Positions 48,113 to 56,937 of a stretch of DNA of 64,000 nucleotides are shown piece by piece. A program made the position numbers and the translations under genes. The DNA is from Bact-19 sp038319215. GTDB lineage: Bacteria > Bacteroidota > Bacteroidia > Bacteroidales > ML635J-15. Positions within the stretch are counted from its first letter, which is position 1. Each line of letters opens with the position of its first letter. The stretch lies in the NCBI GenBank assembly GCA_038319215.1, contig JBBQCZ010000001.1:1-64000 (forward strand). Direction: 5' to 3'. Below the pieces are notes generated by a model. It searched no databases. It was given only the letters and a program-made list of their open reading frames with translations, and was not told the DNA's origin.

Positions 48113-50118
48113 TTACTTTTTTTTGAAGAACCTTCAATTAAAGATACAAAAATTGCTCCTGCTAATAATGCTCCCAAAATAGAGAACAGAACTATTACCC
48201 AGCGTACTGGATATGTTTTTTTGTCAGCAGGGAATGGTTTTGAAACTATATGAGCATAGGTTTGAACTTTTTCTGAATCACGCATCGCGTTCTCATATAC
48301 ACTTTTTGACCCGTGCATATCTGCTATGGCATAGTAAAATAGTGAATCAATTTTACTGTATTCAGCGCCATATTGTTCCCAGTTACCTAAAACAGTTCTT
48401 GCTTCATCTAGGCTTCTGCCCATATAAATTGCTTCGGTGTATTTTTCAACCTGAGCTGTCATATCAAGCATCCCGTATTCTGTACGGAATTTTTTTAAGA
48501 TATTACCAAGGCTGTCAATTTCAAGTGTTTTTTTGTCATATTCTCTTTTGTAGATTTTTACAATCTCTTGAGACTTTTCTATATTTAGTTGCAGAACTTT
48601 TAAATCATAAAAAGCTATAATTGAATCAACCATATTGGAAGCCATTTGAGGGTCTTCATCAACTACGGTAATTACAACTGCTTCGTTTGGCGTTTTCTGG
48701 ATATTGACGTTTCCATCATAGTATTTTAATATTTTCCATAAATGGTTATTTTCGTCTTTTCCAATTTTATAATGCTCATACAAATCAAAAGCATCAATTA
48801 TCATAAACTTTATATCGTCCGACTGTAAAAGCTCAAGCATTTGCTCACTTTCAGACTCTTCTGAGAGTGGTGAAATATTGGCAGGATAAACTACCGCACT
48901 AGATTTGTATTTTGGTTTAATAAACCAAGAAGAAGAGAATAATGCGCCAAGACCTCCGGCAACAATTGCAAGTACTAACAGGTGCCATTTCCATTTCAAG
49001 ATAAGCGAAAATATGCTTTTGGTTTTAAAATAACTTTCCATAACTTCGTATTTAGGTATTTCAAATTTACTTTTAATTAATAACTTTTTAAAATATATAT
49101 ATATGTCAATCAGACTTTTTTTTTTAATGAATTTGTCAAACAAAATCAGCAAGATTATTGAAAACAATAAAGTGGAAAAAACACTTATGCTTATTGTTAG
49201 CCAAAATATTGGATAAAATTTTCTGTCAGCAACTTCTGCTGCACTTACAATATAAGTATTTGGCAAATCTTGTTCAAGATCAATTTTTGCTTCTCTGTAT
49301 TTCGCTTCAATTGCAGCCAATTGTTTTACCTCCTCGAACATTTGTTCTTTTAATATCGACTGTGAACTTCCATATTTTGCAAGAATATCAAGTTTCTTTT
49401 GCAATTCTGTTTTTGCTCTATCATTGCCAGAAGCTATTGCTATTGCATGTTGCTCACTGTACATTTCTGTTTGAGATTTTACATCAATAACCCCAAGTTG
49501 GCTAAGTGCATATAACGAATCTTCAATATTTTTAATTTTTGCTTTTTGAGCTAAAAATTCTTTCTCAACAATATTAAAAGCTTTTGTTGCTCTTTCTTTC
49601 TGTATTTTAGCATATAAACTATCAACAAGAGCAGCAATATCATTGGCAATAAGAGCCGCTGTATCCGGACTTTCATCAAGAACATCTATCCTTATCGACA
49701 TGTACTCGGTACGTGAAATATCAACATTTGATTCGTACTTTCTGTATAATTTACTGTTAGCGTATTGAGACTCTTTACTTATATTATAATGTTCGTATAG
49801 CTTGTATTTTTCAACTATTCTGTTTCTAAGTTCTGAAGAAAGCAATATTTGCATTAATTGCTCAACATCTTCTTCTTCTCCAAATTTAAGAATTTCTTTC
49901 TTTTGTTGACTTTCGGTTATCAATGCTTGTGAAATAGAGCCCGATGATGTCGGAAATAAAATTACTGTTGACTTAAATTTTGGTTGGATTGTAAAACAGA
50001 CCAATAATGAAATGAAAAATGAAATTATGCAAATTATAGACAGTGCAATTTTATGTTTGGAAATGAAATCTATCAAATTTGACAAATTAAAAATATTTTC
50101 CTTATTGTTGTCCAACAT
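48109..50118 (-). CDS. Tandem Wzz-type polysaccharide chain-length protein
   Basis: This 669-aa inner-membrane protein is made of two Wzz-like halves. Half 1: TM at about 25-45, a periplasmic part with KFKSTVILFP and coiled coil, then RKFYP and a TM at about 300-325. Half 2: TM at about 378-400, KYKSSAVVYP with the following EQMLELLQSDDIKFMI (compare EQLMQILLSSELRN in half 1), coiled coil, then KKTYP and a TM at about 635-657. Both tails are short and cytoplasmic, with no tyrosine-kinase domain. Wzz proteins set the length of O-antigen or exopolysaccharide chains made by Wzy. Upstream boxes TATTTTTG and TACTTTTG (minus strand, 50143-50172) suggest it starts a transcription unit. Confidence 0.82.
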   Translation of the reverse strand: MLDNNKENIFNLSNLIDFISKHKIALSIICIISFFISLLVCFTIQPKFKSTVILFPTSSGSISQALITESQQKKEILKFGEEEDVEQLMQILLSSELRNRIVEKYKLYEHYNISKESQYANSKLYRKYESNVDISRTEYMSIRIDVLDESPDTAALIANDIAALVDSLYAKIQKERATKAFNIVEKEFLAQKAKIKNIEDSLYALSQLGVIDVKSQTEMYSEQHAIAIASGNDRAKTELQKKLDILAKYGSSQSILKEQMFEEVKQLAAIEAKYREAKIDLEQDLPNTYIVSAAEVADRKFYPIFWLTISISVFSTLLFSIILLILFDKFIKKKSLIDIYIYFKKLLIKSKFEIPKYEVMESYFKTKSIFSLILKWKWHLLVLAIVAGGLGALFSSSWFIKPKYKSSAVVYPANISPLSEESESEQMLELLQSDDIKFMIIDAFDLYEHYKIGKDENNHLWKILKYYDGNVNIQKTPNEAVVITVVDEDPQMASNMVDSIIAFYDLKVLQLNIEKSQEIVKIYKREYDKKTLEIDSLGNILKKFRTEYGMLDMTAQVEKYTEAIYMGRSLDEARTVLGNWEQYGAEYSKIDSLFYYAIADMHGSKSVYENAMRDSEKVQTYAHIVSKPFPADKKTYPVRWVIVLFSILGALLAGAIFVSLIEGSSKKSK

Positions 50119-50142
50119 TAATCTTTTTATTAAAATAGCCTA

Positions 50143-50172
50143 CAAAAATAAAAAAATATTGTCACAAAAGTA
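50143..50172 (-). promoter_or_regulatory. Promoter region of the Wzz-ligase unit
   Basis: Two perfect -7 boxes lie on the minus strand: TATTTTTG (complement of 50143-50150) and TACTTTTG (complement of 50165-50172). The nearer one would start transcription about 20 nt before the ATG at 50118. The TTTG of the farther box may instead serve as a -33 element for the nearer one, at a rather short 14-bp spacing. Confidence 0.5.
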
Positions 50173-50201
50173 TATTTTAAATTAATTTGTTAATTGCCTG
50201 A

Positions 50202-50558
50202 TTAATAAATGCCTCTAGATACCATTACCAGAACACAATCGTTTACGACTTCAACACCTTTCGATTTAAGGATTTCTTGAAATTCAGTGTTGTACGTCCC
50301 TGGATTAAAAATTATTCGACGGGGTAAATTATTAAGTATTAAATCATAATATTTCTCCTGATTTTCAATTGAAAGATACATTGCAATAGTATCAATTTTA
50401 TTTTCTAAAGGTAACTGGCTTTGAATTTCAAGTCCACCAATTTTACCTGTTTTTATTCCAACTGGAATGACTAAATATCCCTCTGCCAGCAAGGTTTCTG
50501 TTGCTTTAAATGAATATCTGCGTGGATTTGGACTTGCACCTAGTACTACATTTATCAT
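50202..50558 (-). CDS. CoA-binding domain protein (YccU-like)
   Basis: The start is set at the ATG giving MINVVLGASPNPRR, as the Rossmann beta strand begins there; a TTG at 50594 would add 12 unrelated residues. The 118-aa protein is a single CoA_binding_2 domain: VLGASPNPRRYSF at the nucleotide-binding loop, GYLVIPVG, RRIIFNPGTYN and the terminal CVLVMVSRG. The family resembles the CoA-binding part of succinyl-CoA synthetase; small stand-alone members have no firmly known role. It lies 83 bp upstream of the Wzz gene on the same strand with promoter boxes between, so it is probably separately transcribed. Confidence 0.85.
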   Translation of the reverse strand: MINVVLGASPNPRRYSFKATETLLAEGYLVIPVGIKTGKIGGLEIQSQLPLENKIDTIAMYLSIENQEKYYDLILNNLPRRIIFNPGTYNTEFQEILKSKGVEVVNDCVLVMVSRGIY

Positions 50559-50658
50559 AACTATTTTATCGTTTTTTATATTGCAAAGAAACAAATTTTT
50601 TTTTTAAAACCTCGAAATTCAAAAAGAGAGAACTACTTTTTTGGCTTTAAAATAATTG

Positions 50659-50666
50659 TATATTTG
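50659..50666 (+). promoter_or_regulatory. -7 box of the sialidase gene
   Basis: TATATTTG matches TAnnTTTG exactly, with a TTG at 50641-50643 (15-bp spacing, shorter than usual). Transcription would begin at about 50671-50673, which rules out any start codon upstream and leaves almost no leader. Confidence 0.6.
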
Positions 50667-50682
50667 CAAAAACATGCAGTCT

Positions 50683-52005
50683 ATGAAGAGAGCCGCTTTA
50701 TTTGTGTCATTAATTATTATTTCTTTATTGGGATTCTCTCAATCAAGTGGATTTATTCGCAAGCAGATTGTGTTTAATCCTGAGACTACTGGTTTTTATA
50801 TTTTTAGAATCCCTTCAATAGTTACCACAAAAAAAGGAAATATTATGGTTTTTGCAGAAGGCCGAAAAGGAAAGGGCGGTGATTGGGATCCATCGAATCT
50901 CGTGTATCGTGCTAGTTACGATGCCGGGCAAACTTGGACAGATTTATCTATTCTCGTTGATAAGGGAAACACAACATGCTCGAATGCTGTTCCAATTTTT
51001 GATTTTTTTGAAGATAAAATACATCTATTATTTACTGTTGGCTACAATAGTGTGTTTTATATGTATTCTTTAGATGAAGGAATTTCTTGGGAAAACCCTT
51101 TAAATATTACTGATGCATTTGAAGGTTTTAAAGCAATATATCCATGGAAAGTTGTGGCTACTGGCCCTGGTCATGGAACTCAACTAAGCTCAGGTCGAAT
51201 TATTGTTCCTATTTGGTTTTCTTCTAGCGGAGAACTCGATACTATCAACAATACTCTCCCTCACTATCCGTCTGTTACTGGATTATTGTATAGCGATGAT
51301 TTTGGAAAATCTTGGTTAGTGGGTGATATTATTAGTCCTAATAACGACACTTTAGTATTTCCTAACGAAGCTTCATGCGTGGAATTAGCCAGTGGTGAGG
51401 TTATGTTTAACATGAGAAACGAATCTTTGAACTATAGACGTCTTGTTTCTTATAGCCCTGATGGCGTTAGTGGATGGTCTAAGCCTTACTATTCTGATAA
51501 TTTTTTTGAACCAATCTGCCATGCTAGTATGATTAGGTATTCTGTTCAGCCTTTTCAAGATAAAAATAGAATATTATTTACAAATCCAGATAGTAGAATG
51601 ATTCCTTGGAGTTCGAAAAGAGGAACAACTATTAAAGCGGCACCTAAAAGACAAAGATCTAACCTCACTTTGCGATTAAGTTATGATGAGGGAATAACTT
51701 TTCCTGTTTATAAAGAAATTGAAGAAGCTTATGCTGGATATTCTGACTTGTCGGTTGGGCCTGATGGAATAATACACTGTCTTTATGAATGTGGTTTAAA
51801 AACTTCTAACAATAGGTTTCTTCCTGGAAATATTTCTTTGAGCTCTTTTGATTTGCAATGGGCAACTAATGGAAAAGACTCTTTGTCGGTAAACGACATG
51901 CCTGTGTTTTCAAATATGAATTGCGCAGTATATCACCAAAATCCAGGACCAGTTAAAAAGAAAAAATATCTTTTTAAGAAAAATATTGTCAGAACTTGTG
52001 ATTAG
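50683..52005 (+). CDS. Secreted sialidase (GH33-like, BNR repeats)
   Basis: The start is set at ATG 50683, which begins a clean signal peptide (MKRAALFVSLIIISLLGFSQ); ATG 50674 would be essentially leaderless. The 440-aa product has the sialidase FRIP motif (41-44; its Arg binds the carboxylate) and EGRKGKGGDWDPSN, carrying the likely acid/base Asp. Asp-box (BNR) repeats are SYDAGQTW, SLDEGISW, SDDFGKSW and SYDEGITF. It also has FNMRNES (second Arg region, about 243) and YAGYSDLSV (nucleophile Tyr region, about 350). These fit exo-alpha-sialidase, cleaving terminal sialic acids from glycoconjugates outside the cytoplasm. It has no T9SS domain and no lipobox. Other GH33-like specificities (e.g. 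Kdn) cannot be excluded. No other sialic-acid genes lie nearby. Confidence 0.82.
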   Translation: MKRAALFVSLIIISLLGFSQSSGFIRKQIVFNPETTGFYIFRIPSIVTTKKGNIMVFAEGRKGKGGDWDPSNLVYRASYDAGQTWTDLSILVDKGNTTCSNAVPIFDFFEDKIHLLFTVGYNSVFYMYSLDEGISWENPLNITDAFEGFKAIYPWKVVATGPGHGTQLSSGRIIVPIWFSSSGELDTINNTLPHYPSVTGLLYSDDFGKSWLVGDIISPNNDTLVFPNEASCVELASGEVMFNMRNESLNYRRLVSYSPDGVSGWSKPYYSDNFFEPICHASMIRYSVQPFQDKNRILFTNPDSRMIPWSSKRGTTIKAAPKRQRSNLTLRLSYDEGITFPVYKEIEEAYAGYSDLSVGPDGIIHCLYECGLKTSNNRFLPGNISLSSFDLQWATNGKDSLSVNDMPVFSNMNCAVYHQNPGPVKKKKYLFKKNIVRTCD

Positions 52006-52008
52006 ACC

Positions 52009-53364
52009 CTAGTTTGCAACAAACCTAATCGGAATAATAAAAGAAACATTCACAGCTTTGCCTCTTTGTTTTCCAGGAATCCATTTGGGTAACATTTTAA
52101 CAACCCTAATTGCCTCTGCGTCAAGACTTGGGTCAATGCCTTTCAAAACATTTACATTTTTCACGTTTCCACCCGTATCTATTACAAACTGAATAAATAC
52201 TTTCCCTTGAATCATTCCTTCTTTGGCTATTTGAGGGTAATTTGTGTTTTTTGAAATAAAATCTAATAAAGCAGAATCGCCACCCGGAAAAACTGGTTTT
52301 TCTTCAACTACAGTAAATGTTAAACATTCTATAGGCGACTCTTCTAATTCCGATTCATCTGCAGCCATTATTGCATTACTTTGTTCTGGAATATTATCAA
52401 CCTCTGCAAGAGTAATTTCACTTATAATTGTTTGCGAAATTTCTGGAGTGCCAGAATAATCGTCTCTATCGGAATTTTCTTGTTGGTCCTCATTTTTGTT
52501 TCTACGAGCAGAGTCGCGTTCTGCTAGTTTTTTGTCTGCCTTGTCTTTTCCTCCACTAAGCTCGGATTTTGATTGCTCTTTTGGTGTGATACCCTTGCTT
52601 TCATGCGAAAGTGCTGATGACGATTTACCCGTTGCTGTTGTTGTTTCCCCGTTGACTCCAGGACTATAAGTATCTGTCTTAAAATCAAGAATTCCACCTA
52701 TTGTACTTGAGTTGGTTGCTCCCCCATTTTTTGTTGATGAATCATCTTCTAATCTTAAGTTACTTGTTTTGTCAGATGCTGTTATTGTTTTATCGTTGTG
52801 ATTTATTGGAGAGTTTATTTCTTTAGGGACATCTCTTGAATCAACTTCAAAATCTGAATTTGAAATTATTGTTGAATTAATTTTTGAAAAAGGATTAAGA
52901 TTTCTTTCTTCCGAACCTTCATTGTCGGCTACTTGATCTTGAGTATTTGCAGTTGAAGAATTACTATTGTTTTCTTCTTCAACAACCTCGCTAATATTTT
53001 CAAGTTCATTAATTTGTGGCTCTTTGAGAAGTGATTTGATTATTATATATGAGCCAGATATAATTAATATCAACGCGACAGCAGCAACAGACCTTAAAAG
53101 TGTGATGTTTAAAGTTCTCTTTTTGCTGGAAGTATTAACGAGTTTATCAATTTCCTTGTTTATTCCTAGCTTGTCAGCTAAAAAAGTATCTGTCGATTCA
53201 AGCATAAATAAACCATCCACAGCATCTGAGCAAATACTACATTCTAAAATGTGGTTTTCAACAGCAGATGTTTCTTCAGTACTTAATTCGTCGTTGATAA
53301 ATTTTATCAATACCTCTTCTGAAAAGCATTCTGAGCAATCTGATATGTTAATTTTTTTACTCAT
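52009..53364 (-). CDS. Anti-sigma factor (zinc-finger) fused to a TonB C-terminal domain
   Basis: ATG 53364 (MSKKINISDC) is chosen; a GTG three codons upstream is possible. The 451-aa protein begins with a cytoplasmic anti-sigma zinc finger (NHILECSIC, the H-x3-C-x2-C pattern of ZAS/zf-HC2 domains). One TM segment spans about 83-105. A long periplasmic, Ser/Asn/Glu-rich, low-complexity linker (about 110-340) follows, and a TonB_C domain ends the protein (PVFPGGDSALLDFI, AKEGMIQGKVFIQFVID, GIDPSLDAEAIRVVKMLPKW). It overlaps the ECF sigma gene by 8 bp, so it is that factor's cognate anti-sigma. The TonB_C part may sense or contact an envelope partner. ExbB/ExbD genes are not in the window. Confidence 0.85.
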   Translation of the reverse strand: MSKKINISDCSECFSEEVLIKFINDELSTEETSAVENHILECSICSDAVDGLFMLESTDTFLADKLGINKEIDKLVNTSSKKRTLNITLLRSVAAVALILIISGSYIIIKSLLKEPQINELENISEVVEEENNSNSSTANTQDQVADNEGSEERNLNPFSKINSTIISNSDFEVDSRDVPKEINSPINHNDKTITASDKTSNLRLEDDSSTKNGGATNSSTIGGILDFKTDTYSPGVNGETTTATGKSSSALSHESKGITPKEQSKSELSGGKDKADKKLAERDSARRNKNEDQQENSDRDDYSGTPEISQTIISEITLAEVDNIPEQSNAIMAADESELEESPIECLTFTVVEEKPVFPGGDSALLDFISKNTNYPQIAKEGMIQGKVFIQFVIDTGGNVKNVNVLKGIDPSLDAEAIRVVKMLPKWIPGKQRGKAVNVSFIIPIRFVAN

Positions 53365-53938
53365 TTTTTCCACTCATAAGTATTTTTAAATTTCTTTTTC
53401 CATTCTGCAAATAAGTTTTAACTTCTTTCATTGTGTAACCGGTTATTTGCGCAGTTTCAACGTATGACTTGTCTTGCAGATAAAATAATTCAATACAATT
53501 TCTTTGTTCTGGTTTTAATTGATTAATACATTTTTCAAGTTCTTTGTAATTTTCTTCTTTTACAATGTACTCAGGATACAAAATCTTATCCTGTTCCATA
53601 AAATCATTTTGATATTTTTGATAATTATCAATAAATTGCTCTTGTTGTTTCTTTGAACGAAAACTTAGAAGACAATGATTTCTGGCAACGGTATGTAACC
53701 AAGATTTAAAATTGTGTATTTCGTGAACTAGTAGTTTATCAATCAATTCTTCAAAAATTTCAAGTACTGCTTCTCTTGCTTTTTCAGAATCTTTATGGTA
53801 TTTAACACAAATTGCGTAGGTAAGACCTGTGTAGCGTTTATATAACTCACCAACGCATTCCTTGTCTTGATGAAGCTTGTAGTGCTGTATTAGCTCATCA
53901 TCAGTTAAAACAGAAAAGTTGTTGCGCTTAAAAAACAT
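53357..53938 (-). CDS. ECF-type RNA polymerase sigma factor
   Basis: This 193-aa protein has sigma-70 region 2 (about 12-95: TDDELIQHYK, ELYKRYTGL, NFKSWLHTVARNHCLLSFR) and region 4 (about 128-185: LKPEQRNCIELFYLQDKSY, TMKEVKTYLQNGKRNLK). Regions 1 and 3 are missing, as in ECF factors. It directs RNA polymerase to an envelope or stress regulon. It is co-transcribed and overlapping with the zinc-finger anti-sigma gene, the usual arrangement for a membrane-controlled ECF pair. A -7 box TACTTTTG lies 28 bp upstream on the minus strand. The adjacent divergent T9SS phosphoesterase gene is a candidate target (inference). Confidence 0.92.
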   Translation of the reverse strand: MFFKRNNFSVLTDDELIQHYKLHQDKECVGELYKRYTGLTYAICVKYHKDSEKAREAVLEIFEELIDKLLVHEIHNFKSWLHTVARNHCLLSFRSKKQQEQFIDNYQKYQNDFMEQDKILYPEYIVKEENYKELEKCINQLKPEQRNCIELFYLQDKSYVETAQITGYTMKEVKTYLQNGKRNLKILMSGKNE

Positions 53939-53965
53939 TTAGGTCTATTTGTATTATTTAACAGC

Positions 53966-53973
53966 CAAAAGTA
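53966..53973 (-). promoter_or_regulatory. -7 box of the ECF sigma operon
   Basis: The complement of CAAAAGTA is TACTTTTG, matching TAnnTTTG, 28 bp upstream of the ATG at 53938. No clear -33 TTG is seen at the expected distance. Confidence 0.4.
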
Positions 53974-54119
53974 AATAAAATTGTTGAGATAAGAAAAAAA
54001 TAGGAATAGATCTAAAAACAAAAAATAGGTAACAATCTGTCATTATCAAAAAAATTAAGCGAGAAGTCTTACAATTCGGAAAAAAAAACTAATTTTAACT
54101 CAAATTTCAAACAATATCT

Positions 54120-56933
54120 ATGAAAAGTTTATCCTACATTGTTTTATTTGTTACGATATTTATTACGAGTGTTTATGTTAAGGCACAGGCACCACAAATT
54201 ATTCCTGCCGAGCATCCTGGCATTGCCGGTTTGTGGAAATTTGAAAACCTTGCAAATTTAGCAGAACCTGTTTTGGGTAATAATCTTATTTTAACAGGTT
54301 CTTCTTCGCAAGTTCCAGGTCCAACAGTTTCAGATTATGCCGTAAGAATTGGCTCAGGAAGTTACTACACATGTAATCATGACATTCCAGGAAATGGAGG
54401 CGGAACGGAGGTTAATGAATACAGTCTTGTTTATGATTTTAAAGTGGCGAACACTACTAGTTGGCATTGTTTTTATCAAACAAATTCTGGAAATAGTAAC
54501 GATGGCGAATTGTTTATTAATACTTCTGGTCAGGTTGGAAGGTCAAATTCTGGGCCTGGATATTCTACTTATGTAGTGAATCCAAACGAATGGTATAGAA
54601 TGGTCGTTTCTGTCGATTTGGGGAATTATTATCGGGTTTACCTTGATGGTTATTTAGTTTTAGCTGGAGGTTCACTTTCTATTGATGGAGATTATAGTAT
54701 TTATCCATCGTCTGGTTCTAATCTGGTCCATTTGTTTGCCGATAACGATGGAGAAGACGGCGAAATAGATATTGCTCTTGCTGCTATTTTTAATCATTCT
54801 CTAAATCAAGCAGAAGTAAATTCTCTCGGTGGTTATGGCCATTCGATAAACCCTATTCTCGTTGGGATATTGCCATATTTACAAACCCCAACACCTACAA
54901 GTATTTATGTTTCATGGCACTCAACACAAACTAGTACAACTTCTGTAGAATATGGCACTTCTGCAAGTTTAGGCTTAACCCAAGTTGGTTCGTCTGAGGA
55001 CATAAGTGGTAAAAAATGGCATACCGTAAAACTAAGCGGATTGAGCTCAAATACTGAATATTTTTACAAATGTATAAGTGGAACCGAAGAATCTGATGTT
55101 TATAGTTTTAGGACTCCGCCAGCAGCTGTTCTCGAGTCGCAGCATTTGCGCTTTATTCTTCTCGGTGATAGTAGAACAGATATTGCAAAGACAACAGAAA
55201 TCGCAAATGCTGCTCGCGATAAAGCCATAGAAATGTATGGATCTCCAATTCAGGACAATATTAATTTAGTTGTTCATGTGGGAGATATTGTTTCAAGTGG
55301 ATCAACAATTAGTTTGTACGAAAATGAATACTTTAGACCGTTTGCTGGGCTTTCGGCAAATATTCCATTTATGGTTATTATCGGTAATCATGAAAACGAA
55401 TCTTCCAATTTTTATAAATACATGAAATATGAAGACCTTAGCGACTTTACATTTCCACTGGCTGAGAAGTTTTACAATTTCTATTATCTAAATAATCAAT
55501 TCATTTTTATAAACGGAAATGGAACTTATTCAAACAGTATTCAAACAAATTGGCTCGAAAGCAAACTTTCACAATCTCAGGCAAATCCCGATGTAGACAT
55601 GGTGTTTTGCTTCACTCATCAACCAGGGCATAGCGAATTATGGCCTGATGGGAATACTCCTTATATTCAAGATGATGTTATTCCTGTTTTGCAAGAATTT
55701 GATAAAGTTCAACTTTTGGCTTATGGGCATTCACATAACTACGAGCGTGGTACGGTAGAATCGCAGGTTGCAAATTCAAACGGTGATTTTTATGTAATGC
55801 TAACTGGTGGCGCAGGTTCGGCCCTTGATAGATGGGGAATGTATCCAAATCAACAGGATTATAAAGAAATTATGATTGCAAGAGATTTTTATCTTTTCAA
55901 CATTGTTGATATTGATTTAGAAAACCAAAGTTTTGAGTTGTTTACTTACTCCCTTGGAAATACAGATGTTTCTTTAAATAGCGAATTGGTAGATTATTAT
56001 TACAGAAAATTAAATCAAGTGGCTCCATCTAAGCCTATTGCAATGTCGCCAATTGCGGAATCGGGGCTATTACCATTATTGGTAGCTTCGCAATTTGAAG
56101 GTGTTGATAGTTTAATGAGTACTAAATTTGAGATTACTTCTGTACCTGGAATTTATACAAGTCCTGTTATTTCTGAAAGACAAGATTGGGTAAATATTTA
56201 TGGTGATAGTGGTGCCCCAGATTATATTCCTGTAGATTTGAATGAAGGTATTGATTTAAGAAGATTACAGGTTACAACTCCTCTAATTAATGGTAATCAG
56301 TACGGATGGAGAGTAGCTTACCGTGATCATAATCAAAAATGGAGCGAATGGTCTGATGAGCAGGTTTTTACAGTTAATGAAAATCTTACAACTTATACAG
56401 AATTTTCTGCTAATCTAACTCAGGGACTAGCACCTCTAAGTATTTCTTTTACAGACTTGTCTTATCCAGCAGCAAATACATGGAGTTGGGATTTTGACAA
56501 CAATGGGTCGGAAGACAGTAATTTGCAAGACCCTCAGTACACATATAATTTTCCAGGGTTTTATACAGTAAAGCTTACAACTAATAACGGCGTAGAACTT
56601 AAAGACTTGTACGTAAACGTAGAAGAAAATACTGTAAATGTGATTGAGAACAAATCGAATGATATTTTAAGAGCAAATCCTAACCCATGTTATGAATTTT
56701 CAAATATTGAATTTTACATAAAGAATTCTGGCCAGACAAAACTAACGGTGTTAGATGTTAATGGTAAGAGTGTTGCGGTTTTGTATAGCGGTATTGCTGA
56801 TGCCGGAAAACATACCATTACTTGGGATTTAAATTCGTCTGATGGTGGAAAAGTTGCCGCAGGAAATTACTTTGTAAAACTGGAAACTGGAAAAAACACA
56901 GAAGTCAAGAAAATTGTTGTTACAGAAAAATAA
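54120..56933 (+). CDS. Secreted metallophosphoesterase with LamG, PKD and T9SS type A domains
   Basis: This 937-aa exported protein has a signal peptide (1-23), a LamG/concanavalin-like domain (about 30-240) and a purple-acid-phosphatase-type Fn3 domain (about 250-335). A calcineurin-like metallophosphoesterase domain spans about 340-610 with the metal ligands in GDSR (about 348), GDIVSSG (about 387), GNHENE (about 421), FTHQPGH and GHSHNYERG (about 536). A PKD-like domain follows (about 765-825, WSWDFDNNGSED), then a type A sorting domain (ANPNPCYEFSNIEF to end). It probably hydrolyses phosphoesters at or outside the cell surface; the substrate is unknown. It is divergent from the ECF sigma operon, and the MORN-repeat gene follows after 4 bp. 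Confidence 0.87.
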   Translation: MKSLSYIVLFVTIFITSVYVKAQAPQIIPAEHPGIAGLWKFENLANLAEPVLGNNLILTGSSSQVPGPTVSDYAVRIGSGSYYTCNHDIPGNGGGTEVNEYSLVYDFKVANTTSWHCFYQTNSGNSNDGELFINTSGQVGRSNSGPGYSTYVVNPNEWYRMVVSVDLGNYYRVYLDGYLVLAGGSLSIDGDYSIYPSSGSNLVHLFADNDGEDGEIDIALAAIFNHSLNQAEVNSLGGYGHSINPILVGILPYLQTPTPTSIYVSWHSTQTSTTSVEYGTSASLGLTQVGSSEDISGKKWHTVKLSGLSSNTEYFYKCISGTEESDVYSFRTPPAAVLESQHLRFILLGDSRTDIAKTTEIANAARDKAIEMYGSPIQDNINLVVHVGDIVSSGSTISLYENEYFRPFAGLSANIPFMVIIGNHENESSNFYKYMKYEDLSDFTFPLAEKFYNFYYLNNQFIFINGNGTYSNSIQTNWLESKLSQSQANPDVDMVFCFTHQPGHSELWPDGNTPYIQDDVIPVLQEFDKVQLLAYGHSHNYERGTVESQVANSNGDFYVMLTGGAGSALDRWGMYPNQQDYKEIMIARDFYLFNIVDIDLENQSFELFTYSLGNTDVSLNSELVDYYYRKLNQVAPSKPIAMSPIAESGLLPLLVASQFEGVDSLMSTKFEITSVPGIYTSPVISERQDWVNIYGDSGAPDYIPVDLNEGIDLRRLQVTTPLINGNQYGWRVAYRDHNQKWSEWSDEQVFTVNENLTTYTEFSANLTQGLAPLSISFTDLSYPAANTWSWDFDNNGSEDSNLQDPQYTYNFPGFYTVKLTTNNGVELKDLYVNVEENTVNVIENKSNDILRANPNPCYEFSNIEFYIKNSGQTKLTVLDVNGKSVAVLYSGIADAGKHTITWDLNSSDGGKVAAGNYFVKLETGKNTEVKKIVVTEK

Positions 56934-56937
56934 AATT

